The notes beneath the pieces are model-generated. The model worked only from the letters and a program-made list of their open reading frames with translations. It had not been told where the DNA came from and did no database searches. This document shows, in pieces, positions 1 to 5,109 of a stretch of 11,683 nucleotides of DNA (within the stretch, counting starts at the first letter, position 1; each line of letters begins with the position of its first letter). A program made the translations under genes and the position numbers. This stretch comes from Acidimicrobiia bacterium. Its GTDB lineage: Bacteria; Actinomycetota; Acidimicrobiia; Acidimicrobiales; Ilumatobacteraceae. The stretch is taken from the NCBI GenBank assembly GCA_030425785.1, contig JAUHYJ010000053.1, forward strand, positions 1-11,683, given 5' to 3'.

Positions 1-348
1 GTGGGTCGCGGTCGCCACCGCGCCCCCGACGGTGACGTGCGGGAGCGAGGGCAGGTTGTGGAGGGCACGGCCCTTCCGGTCGAGCACCTCGGTCAGCTCG
101 CCGTAGCGGACGCCGGCACCGCACCATGCCAGCTCGCCGTCGACCTCGATCGGCGTGTCGATCGCCGAGACGTCGACCAACAGATCACGACCGTCGGCGA
201 CCCGGTTGAAGCTGTGCCGGCTGCCGATCGCGTGGAGTCGGCGGCCCGGTGCGCCGGCGACGATCCGCCGCAGCTCGTCGATCGTGGTCGGGCGCGCGAC
301 CTCGTGCGAGGTGAACTCGACGTTGCCGGCCCAGTTCCGCACCGTCAC
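1..348 (-). CDS. FAD-dependent alditol/xylitol oxidase-like protein, N-terminal part (runs off the left edge)
   Basis: Only the first 116 residues are present; the reading frame is open at base 1. The translation has the layout of the N-terminal FAD-binding (PCMH-type) domain of actinobacterial alditol oxidases. It has NWAGNVEF at residues 5-12, then a GSRHSFN block at 42-48, then SLPHVTVGGAVATATH at the window edge. In Streptomyces alditol oxidase the equivalent histidine of GSGHSFN carries the covalent FAD; here it is His45, preceded by Arg44 instead of Gly. Family members oxidise polyol or sugar terminal hydroxyls with O2, releasing H2O2; the substrate here is unknown. The GTG start at 348 overlaps the TGA of the upstream gene by 4 bp (GTGA), so translation is probably coupled. 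A second in-frame GTG at 342 is a possible alternative. Relatives in the wider VAO family (L-gulonolactone oxidase-like) are the main alternative. Confidence 0.85.
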   Translation of the reverse strand, partial: MTVRNWAGNVEFTSHEVARPTTIDELRRIVAGAPGRRLHAIGSRHSFNRVADGRDLLVDVSAIDTPIEVDGELAWCGAGVRYGELTEVLDRKGRALHNLPSLPHVTVGGAVATATH

Positions 349-926
349 GCTCCCTCGAGCACGTCGAGGAGCGCGCGTCCGCGCGGCGACAGTTCGTAGC
401 CGGGTGAGTGGCTGATCGTCAGACCGAGCGCCTTGAGCTTGCGGACATGTTCCTTGAACGGCGGGGTGTCCCAGCCGACCGATGCGGCGAGGTCGGGCGC
501 TCGGACGTGGGGATGCTCCGCGATCAGGGCGAGGAATTGACGGGTCCACGGCCCACGGCGCCCGGCGTCGAGCCGGTCGAGTCGGGCCGTCAGCTCGGCC
601 ACGACGTCGGCCGTCAGCCGGTCGTCGTTGCGCAGTGCGATGCGTGGGTCGGCGCCGCCGAGGCGGACCTCGACCCGGTAGAACTCGCCGTCGGGCTTCG
701 CGGTCAGGTCGGCGACCAGCGCATCGACGTCGTCGTACCCGGCGCGCCGGGCGTCGGCGGCGGTGATCCCCGTGAGGTCGACCGGCTCGATCCGGACGAT
801 GTCGAGCACGCCGACCGGCGTCCTGAGCGTGCCGCCCGTCTTGACGGTCGGCCGCTTCTGCCGGCGGAAGACGACGTCGACCTCGCCGGCCGCGATGGCA
901 TCGAGCAGCTGCCGCCGCAACAACAT
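345..926 (-). CDS. ASCH-domain protein with C-terminal winged helix
   Basis: The 193-residue protein has two parts. Residues 1 to about 95 (MLLRRQLLDAIAAGEVDVVF, then RPTVKTGGTLRTPVGVLDIV) look like an ASCH/PUA-like fold, a family linked to RNA or nucleotide binding. Residues about 127-193 (RQFLALIAEHPHVRAPDLAASV, then FKEHVRKLKALGLTIS, then GYELSPRGRALL) have the helix pattern and strand-turn end of a winged-helix DNA-binding domain. This pairing suggests a regulator or nucleic-acid binder, but the ligand and target are not visible. The ATG at 926 overlaps the stop of the VOC gene (ATGA), and its own stop overlaps the start of the oxidase gene, so it is a middle gene of a coupled operon. A longer open frame extends leftward of this start into the neighbours but does not look like protein there. 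The fold assignment is from motif reading only. Confidence 0.75.
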   Translation of the reverse strand: MLLRRQLLDAIAAGEVDVVFRRQKRPTVKTGGTLRTPVGVLDIVRIEPVDLTGITAADARRAGYDDVDALVADLTAKPDGEFYRVEVRLGGADPRIALRNDDRLTADVVAELTARLDRLDAGRRGPWTRQFLALIAEHPHVRAPDLAASVGWDTPPFKEHVRKLKALGLTISHSPGYELSPRGRALLDVLEGA

Positions 927-1318
927 CAGACGGGATCCCCACCGCCGTAGGGCCGCGTGATCGCCTCGTAGAAGTGGCCGCTCGGGCTCATGAAGTAGAC
1001 CCCGCGTCCGCCGTCGTGGTGGTTGATCTCGCCGGGCCGCGCCGCCTGCGGGTCGGCCCAGTGGTCCAGGCCACGCTCGCGGATCCGGGCGTGGATGCCG
1101 TCGAAGTCCTCCTCGGACACCAAGAAGGCGTAGTGCTGGGCCGGGATGTCGCCGTCGCCGTGCTGGACGAAGTCGATCGACGCCTGGTCGGCGATGTGCG
1201 CAGCCAGGAAGTGACCGAACTCGACCGCCGGCGGCAGGCCGAACATCTCGGTGAAGAACGCGGCCTCGGCCGCACGGTCGACGGCGTGGACGATCGTGTG
1301 GTTGAAGTGGATCGGCAC
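926..1318 (-). CDS. VOC (glyoxalase/dioxygenase-fold) family protein
   Basis: This 130-residue protein has the beta-alpha-beta-beta-beta repeats of the vicinal oxygen chelate fold. It starts with the typical strand HFNHTIVHAVD and ends with the SPSGHFYEAI signature near residues 111-120. Candidate metal ligands are His7, His62 (AQHYAFLV) and Glu118; the fourth usual ligand is not obvious. Members include glyoxalases, ring-cleaving dioxygenases and antibiotic-binding proteins; nothing here fixes the substrate. The start is GTG, chosen because a GAGGGGA/GGAGG-rich Shine-Dalgarno stretch lies 9-12 nt upstream (1328-1335). That site overlaps the stop codon of the DUF169 gene, 18 bp upstream, suggesting termination-reinitiation in one mRNA. 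Its own stop overlaps the next gene's ATG by 4 bp. Confidence 0.88.
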   Translation of the reverse strand: MPIHFNHTIVHAVDRAAEAAFFTEMFGLPPAVEFGHFLAAHIADQASIDFVQHGDGDIPAQHYAFLVSEEDFDGIHARIRERGLDHWADPQAARPGEINHHDGGRGVYFMSPSGHFYEAITRPYGGGDPV

Positions 1319-1336
1319 GGTGTCGGGTCCCCTCCC

Positions 1337-2128
1337 TCAGCCGTAGCTGACGCCGAGCCCTGCCCGGGCGTCGGTGGTCACGCCGTAGGGCGGGATCGGG
1401 TAGCGCAGACCGTTCCGGCTGAGCGCCTCGAGGCCGTCGATCACCTTCGGCAGGAACGACGGCGGGATCGCCATCAGCAGCTCGTCCTCCATGACGCCCC
1501 CGTAGCGCCGCTCGGCGAAGCACGGGATCGACAGGCTCGGTTCGCCGGTCGCGAGCGCGCGACCCCACGAGTCGGCACACGACGACTCGCCGACGCACCC
1601 CCACTCGAGCTTGCGGTAACCGGTCCACTGCAGCCCGTTGATGAACAGGATCATCTGTGCGGGCGTGGCGTAGATCAAGCAGATGTCGGGCGGGTCGAGC
1701 CGGCCCGACGCGAGCGGTGAGCAGACGATGCCCTCGTGCGTGCCGAACGACGGCAGGTCCATCGCGGCCTGGTGCGCGGCGGCGTCGTCGGGAGTCGAGT
1801 ACCACACGCCTGCGTACTGGCGGCCGGCGAGCCAGGCGTCGTCGGGCGGATGCATGCCGACCACCGCTGCGCACTGATCGCCGACGAAGTCGTCCTTCGT
1901 CACCCCGACCGTCCAACCGTTGCGGCTCGCCTGACCGACGATCTGATCCATCGTGTGGATCGCATTCGGCCGGCGGAGCTTGGGCACCTGCTCCATGTCG
2001 GCGACGGTGACGAACCGCTTCATGCCGATCGGCGTCGTGCGCAATCGCAGCAACCGATTGAGATCGTCGACCACCCGGCCCCAGTCGAGATGGCCGTCGA
2101 CGTCGACGCGCGTCCCCGTTTCGCTCAT
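1337..2128 (-). CDS. DUF169 family protein
   Basis: The 263-residue protein matches the DUF169 (COG2043) pattern. An N-terminal region LNRLLRLRTTPIGMKRF (residues 23-39) is followed by QCAAVVGM (85-92), then GIVCSPLASGRLDPPDICLIYATPAQ, then GYRKLEWGCVGESSCADSW and IPCFAERRYGG. Six cysteines (86, 136, 150, 178, 184, 203) are spread over the core, several in the conserved blocks, so a metal or cluster role is conceivable but unproven. The family has no established biochemical function. It is the first gene of the minus-strand unit DUF169-VOC-ASCH-oxidase, 31 bp after the hotdog gene. The ATG at 2128 has no Shine-Dalgarno site but has TACGCT exactly 6 nt upstream, which supports this start as leaderless. 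A longer in-frame extension to 2338 runs into the hotdog gene and is not protein-like. Confidence 0.88.
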   Translation of the reverse strand: MSETGTRVDVDGHLDWGRVVDDLNRLLRLRTTPIGMKRFVTVADMEQVPKLRRPNAIHTMDQIVGQASRNGWTVGVTKDDFVGDQCAAVVGMHPPDDAWLAGRQYAGVWYSTPDDAAAHQAAMDLPSFGTHEGIVCSPLASGRLDPPDICLIYATPAQMILFINGLQWTGYRKLEWGCVGESSCADSWGRALATGEPSLSIPCFAERRYGGVMEDELLMAIPPSFLPKVIDGLEALSRNGLRYPIPPYGVTTDARAGLGVSYG

Positions 2129-2134
2129 GGGTCG

Positions 2135-2140
2135 AGCGTA
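2135..2140 (-). promoter_or_regulatory. -10 hexamer of a leaderless DUF169 promoter
   Basis: TACGCT on the minus strand is followed by 6 nt and then ATG at 2128, placing transcription start at or next to the start codon. No clear -35 box was found. The hexamer lies in the 31-bp gap after the hotdog gene, so the DUF169 operon probably has its own promoter. Confidence 0.5.
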
Positions 2141-2159
2141 CGGCGTCGGGGCGCGGCGG

Positions 2160-3149
2160 TCAGAGACGGTCGGCGGGGTAGTCGGCGTAGCTGGCCTTGA
2201 ACACGCCGGAGTGGAGCAGCACCCGTGCCGCCACCTCGCCGTCGCTCGCCCGGCGCACGACGGTCTCGACCCAGTGCGACTCGACCTGTCGGCTCTGGCC
2301 GACCGCGAGTACCTCGCGTTCGAGCAGGTAGTCCTCACCGACGAACAGCGGCCCGTCGACCGCGCGCACCTGCAGGTCGATGAACAGCCCGACCGCCGGG
2401 CCGCGCACCGGGAGCGACGCCCCCGCCTGATGCGTGAGCACGCTGTACATCTCGAACGGCAGGATCGGCCGCCCCCACGGGTTGTCGTCGGTCGAGTACC
2501 AGGCGCTCGGTTCGGTGATCTTGTCGAGCTTCTGGGCGAGTGAGAACGGGTAGAGGTGCCCGTTCGGGGTCGTCGCGTCGACCGACACGGGGTGGTCGAG
2601 CGAGCTGCGCGCGCCGACCTCGACCCGGTCGACGATGAACAGCTCGCCGACGTCGCGCTGGCGCATCCGGGCGAGCCGCTCGTCCAACTCGGTGACCGCG
2701 TCGCCGCCGACCGAGATCGTCCCGGTCAGCACCGGCGTGCCGCCGGACGTGTCGTCCGTCATGCCATCCGACGAGTCATCCGGCGAGTCGGCTGATTTGG
2801 CGGCGTCGATGCGAGCGAGCTCGTCGCCGACCCGGGTCGCGGCCGCGACCACGGATTCGCCCTCGACGACCATCGTCTGGAAGTGGGCGCTGATGCAGCC
2901 CTCGGCGAACCAGCGGTCGCCGAACAGTGCGTGGGCGAGCGGGTCGAACTGGCTGAAGTGCGTCGGGCCCTCGATCGGCGCCCCGGCCAACCCGAGCTTG
3001 GCGGCCTCGGCATCGTCGTGCACGCTGGCGTGGCCGTCGTACTCCTGGTCGGCGAGCATCTGCGCCGGCGCCCGCACCGGCCCGCGCAGGGTGTCGCCGT
3101 CACGCGTGAGGGGGGTGTCGGGGAACGGGTGGGTCACGCCGTCCAGCAT
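2160..3149 (-). CDS. Double-hotdog (MaoC-like/thioesterase-like) protein
   Basis: The 329-residue protein looks like a two-hotdog chain. The first half has HASVHDDAEAAKLGLAGAPIEGPTHFSQF (residues 40-68), resembling the hydratase-motif region of MaoC-like dehydratases, with HFQTMVVEGESV as a hotdog strand pair. The second half (about 185-325) has PFEMYSVLTHQAGASLP, then VGLFIDLQVRAVDGPLFVGEDYLLEREVLAVGQ, then HWVETVVRRASDGEVAARVLLHSGVFK, a hotdog sheet. MaoC-type proteins act on acyl-CoA or acyl carriers; no specific substrate is supported. Residues 117-139 are a polar, acidic low-complexity linker inserted between the halves. The start is uncertain. ATG at 3149 has a GAGGGGG tract almost touching it; an in-frame GTG at 3137 would sit about 12-13 nt after the same tract. 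It is transcribed away from the nested repeat element at 3165-3294. Confidence 0.72.
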   Translation of the reverse strand: MLDGVTHPFPDTPLTRDGDTLRGPVRAPAQMLADQEYDGHASVHDDAEAAKLGLAGAPIEGPTHFSQFDPLAHALFGDRWFAEGCISAHFQTMVVEGESVVAAATRVGDELARIDAAKSADSPDDSSDGMTDDTSGGTPVLTGTISVGGDAVTELDERLARMRQRDVGELFIVDRVEVGARSSLDHPVSVDATTPNGHLYPFSLAQKLDKITEPSAWYSTDDNPWGRPILPFEMYSVLTHQAGASLPVRGPAVGLFIDLQVRAVDGPLFVGEDYLLEREVLAVGQSRQVESHWVETVVRRASDGEVAARVLLHSGVFKASYADYPADRL

Positions 3150-3164
3150 GCCCCCTCACCCCGC

Positions 3165-3294
3165 CCCCGTTCCGGTCGGAGTATCCGCCCCCGGATCTCG
3201 TTCTGGTCTGAGTTTCGGTGCCCATGAGGACCAGAAGTCAGACCAGAACGGACGCCTGGACGGCGCGGGCGCCAGGACTCCGACCGGAACGGGG
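3165..3294. repeat. Nested inverted-repeat element with four copies of a 14-bp motif
   Basis: The outer arms ccccgttccggtcggagt (3165-3182) and its exact reverse complement (3277-3294) form an 18-bp perfect inverted repeat. Inside, 3199-3211 and 3238-3250 form a 13-bp perfect inverted repeat (cgttctggtctga). Two small hairpins fill the remaining gaps: atccg/cggat (3183-3187 with 3192-3196) and cctgg/ccagg (3255-3259 with 3272-3276). Folded, the 130 bp make a four-way, cloverleaf-like junction. All long arms are variants of one motif, GTTCYGGTCKGA, giving two forward and two reverse copies, plus a partial fifth at 3224-3237. The element fills the space between divergent genes. Its right arm covers where a -35 region of the SMP-30 gene would lie. 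It could be an operator, a REPIN/MITE-like mobile repeat or a structured RNA; the sequence does not decide. Confidence 0.85.
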
Positions 3295-3302
3295 ATGCTT
3301 TG

Positions 3303-3308
3303 TAGGGT
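3303..3308 (+). promoter_or_regulatory. -10 hexamer of a leaderless SMP-30 promoter
   Basis: TAGGGT lies 7 nt before the ATG at 3316 and there is no Shine-Dalgarno site. The expected -35 position (about 3280-3286) falls inside the right arm of the nested repeat, so any protein or cruciform at that arm would directly affect this promoter. Confidence 0.45.
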
Positions 3309-3315
3309 CGCCGCC

Positions 3316-4161
3316 ATGACCTGGGAGTTGCTCGTCGACGGCATCGACTTCGCAGAGGGGCCGCGCTGGCACGAAGGTCGGCTCTGGTACTCGGACTTCC
3401 ACCAGCGGACGATCTCCTCGGTCGGCATCGACGGCGACCGACGGATCGAGCTCGGCGACCTCGCTGATCAGCCGTCCGGGCTGGGGTGGATGCCCGACGG
3501 TTCGTTGCTGGCGGTGTTCATGACGACACGCAGGGTCATGCGGCAGTCGGGCACAGGCGACCTCGTCGAGCACGCCGATCTGTCCGGCATCGCCACCTGG
3601 CACTGCAACGACATGGTCGTCGACGCCGCCGGCAACGCCTACGTCGGCAACTTCGGGTTCGACCTCGAGGCGCGGGCGAGCTACGCGCCCGCCGATCTCG
3701 CACTCGTCCGCGCCGACGGGTCGGTCGAGGTCGCGGCGACCGAGCTGCGCTTCCCCAACGGGTCGGTGATCACGCCGGACGGCTCGACCCTGATCGTCGG
3801 CCAGTCGTTCGGCGGGAACTACGTCGCGTTCACGATCGCCGACGATGCGACGCTCCACGACCGGCGCGAGTGGGCTGCGATCGAGGGCACCGCCCCGGAC
3901 GGATGCGCGCTGGACGCCGCCGGTGCCATCTGGTTCGCCGACGCGCTCGGATCACAGGTCGTGCGGGTCGAGGAGGGCGGCCGGGTCACCGACCGGCTGG
4001 CGACGCCGGCACCGGTGTTCGCGTGCATGCTCGGCGGCGACGACGGTCGCACGCTGTTCGCACTGTGCGCCCCCGGTTCGGGCGCCCAGGCCACCGCCGG
4101 CAAGGCCGCCGGAGCGATCTTCACCACCCGGGTCGAGCAGCCCCATGCCGGGCGGCCGTGA
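3316..4161 (+). CDS. SMP-30/gluconolactonase/LRE-like beta-propeller hydrolase
   Basis: The 281-residue protein opens with the family's FAEGPRWHEGRLWYSDFHQRTI block and repeats propeller-blade motifs such as PDGSLLAVF, VDAAGNAYVGNFGFD and LDAAGAIWFADALG. Expected metal ligands are present by position: Glu14 (AEGP), Asn148 (FPNGS) and Asp195 (APDGC); Asn98 in HCNDM fits the substrate-side asparagine. Family members hydrolyse sugar lactones or similar esters with Ca2+, Zn2+ or Mg2+; the natural substrate is not evident. No signal peptide is seen, so it is probably cytoplasmic. The ATG at 3316 is supported by homology-like starting residues and by TAGGGT 7 nt upstream. Its TGA overlaps the GTG of the exonuclease gene by 4 bp, so the two are likely made from one mRNA. 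Confidence 0.9.
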   Translation: MTWELLVDGIDFAEGPRWHEGRLWYSDFHQRTISSVGIDGDRRIELGDLADQPSGLGWMPDGSLLAVFMTTRRVMRQSGTGDLVEHADLSGIATWHCNDMVVDAAGNAYVGNFGFDLEARASYAPADLALVRADGSVEVAATELRFPNGSVITPDGSTLIVGQSFGGNYVAFTIADDATLHDRREWAAIEGTAPDGCALDAAGAIWFADALGSQVVRVEEGGRVTDRLATPAPVFACMLGGDDGRTLFALCAPGSGAQATAGKAAGAIFTTRVEQPHAGRP

Positions 4162-4952
4162 CCCGGCACACGGTGCGCCTCGTCACCTGGAACGTCAACT
4201 CGATCCGGTCGCACCATCGCCGGCTCGGCGCCTGGGTCGAACGGCATCGACCCGATGTGCTCGCGCTCCAGGAGACCAAGTGCGCCGACGCGGTGTTCGC
4301 CGACATCATGGCCGACACCCTCCCGGCGGGATACGAGTTCGTGCACCACGGTCGCGACCACTGGAACGGTGTCGCGATCGTCAGCCGGGTGGGCATCGAC
4401 CACGTCCGGCGCGGTCTGCCGGGTGCGAACCGGCCGCCGTACGACGAAGCGCGGATCGTGTCGGCGACGTGCGGCGGCATCGACGTGCACTCGCTGTACG
4501 CACCGAACGGTCGCGAGCTCGACGACCCGCACTACCTGTTCAAGCTCGTCTGGCTCGAGCGGCTCCGCACCGCGCACGTGGGCGGGCGGCCGACCGCGAT
4601 GCTCGGCGACTTCAACGTCGCACCCGCCGACGCCGACATCTACGACCCTGCACGCTGGCGACGACGCACCCACGCCAGCCCGCCCGAGCGGGCAGCGATC
4701 GACGCACTGCTCGACACCGGGCTGCGCGACGTCACGCGCGAACACCTGACCGGGCCCGGCGTGTTCACGTGGTGGAGCTACCGCCCCGGCCAGTTCGACC
4801 GGAACCGAGGTCTGCGCATCGACCTGGCGTTGTGCGACGCCCAGGTCGCCGAACGCGTCCGGCGCGTGTGGATCGACGTCGACCAGCGCTGCGACGATCA
4901 CCCCATCGAGAAACCGAGTGACCACGCGCCGCTCGTCATCGATCTCGCGTGA
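4158..4952 (+). CDS. xth: Exodeoxyribonuclease III (AP endonuclease, Xth family)
   Basis: The 264-residue protein has the whole ExoIII signature set: VTWNVNSIRS (9-18, catalytic Asn), ALQETKC (36-42, metal-binding Glu39), HWNGVAIVSR, SLYAPNGR (112-119, Tyr114), LGDFNVAP (149-156, Asp151/Asn153), WWSYRPGQFDRNRGLRIDLAL (205-225) and KPSDHAPLVIDL (252-263, Asp255-His256). It cuts DNA at abasic sites and removes nucleotides from 3' ends in base-excision repair, using Mg2+ in the cytoplasm. Length is normal for the family. The start is GTG at 4158, overlapping the upstream stop (GTGA), with only a weak GGGCGG stretch before it, which implies translational coupling. The final codons and stop lie inside the first unit of the repeat cluster at 4935-5060. 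Confidence 0.95.
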   Translation: MTRHTVRLVTWNVNSIRSHHRRLGAWVERHRPDVLALQETKCADAVFADIMADTLPAGYEFVHHGRDHWNGVAIVSRVGIDHVRRGLPGANRPPYDEARIVSATCGGIDVHSLYAPNGRELDDPHYLFKLVWLERLRTAHVGGRPTAMLGDFNVAPADADIYDPARWRRRTHASPPERAAIDALLDTGLRDVTREHLTGPGVFTWWSYRPGQFDRNRGLRIDLALCDAQVAERVRRVWIDVDQRCDDHPIEKPSDHAPLVIDLA

Positions 4953-5060
4953 GACGGACACCCGCGATCTCACGTTGTCATCGACCTCCCGTGAGGCGGA
5001 CCGCCCGCACTCTCACGCAATCATCGATCTCACACCCGACAACACCCGCGATCTCAAGCG
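4935..5060. repeat. Three imperfect ~42-bp tandem units spanning the xth stop codon
   Basis: The block tcatcga(t/c)ctc recurs at 4936, 4978 and 5021. The block cccgc(ga/ac)tctca recurs at 4961, 5004 and 5045, so the period is 41-43 bp. The first unit contains the last six codons of xth and its TGA. Units 1 and 2 each carry an internal inverted repeat, cgtgaga/tctcacg and cgtgag/ctcacg. Unit 3 has lost the left arm. The array may be a local duplication of the gene end or a dispersed intergenic repeat. Confidence 0.75.
4948..4974 (+). terminator. Possible hairpin terminator at the xth end
   Basis: cgtgaga (4948-4954) and tctcacg (4968-4974) form a 7-bp perfect stem with a 13-nt loop, starting just before the xth stop. 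A second 6-bp stem (4990-4995 with 5012-5017) follows in the next repeat unit. There is no T-tract, only ttgt, so function as a terminator is uncertain. Confidence 0.35.
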
Positions 5061-5078
5061 TCGGGCGGATCGGACCGA

Positions 5079-5084
5079 TACGGT
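5079..5084 (+). promoter_or_regulatory. Possible -10 hexamer for the lipoprotein gene
   Basis: TACGGT fits TANNNT. It would start transcription near 5091, giving a leader of about 19 nt that includes the gggagg ribosome site at 5097-5102. No convincing -35 was found. Confidence 0.35.
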
Positions 5085-5109
5085 GGCGACGACAGCGGGA
5101 GGTGCTGAC

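Noticed and set aside
931..940. Palindrome ggatcc before the ASCH gene as an operator
   Set aside because: It is only 6 bp, lies inside the VOC coding end, and such short palindromes are frequent by chance.
974..1720. Plus-strand open frame of 248 codons
   Set aside because: It is opposite the VOC and DUF169 genes, which have family motifs and coupled starts; its own product is compositionally biased and featureless.
3165..3294. Factor-independent terminator
   Set aside because: It lies between divergent gene starts, so no transcript from either neighbour would end there, and there is no T-tract.
2635..3315. N-terminal extension of the SMP-30 gene reaching back to 2635
   Set aside because: The upstream residues come from the antisense of the hotdog gene and from the nested repeat. 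The ATG at 3316 gives the normal family start and has a -10 box 7 nt before it.
3819..4973. Long minus-strand open frame opposite xth and the hydrolase gene
   Set aside because: It lies antisense to a clear exodeoxyribonuclease III and an SMP-30-like gene, and its translation has no domain motifs. Long antisense frames are expected in very GC-rich DNA.
4935..5060. CRISPR-like array
   Set aside because: There are only three diverged units with similarity across the whole period and no unique spacers, and they overlap a coding end; no cas genes are nearby.
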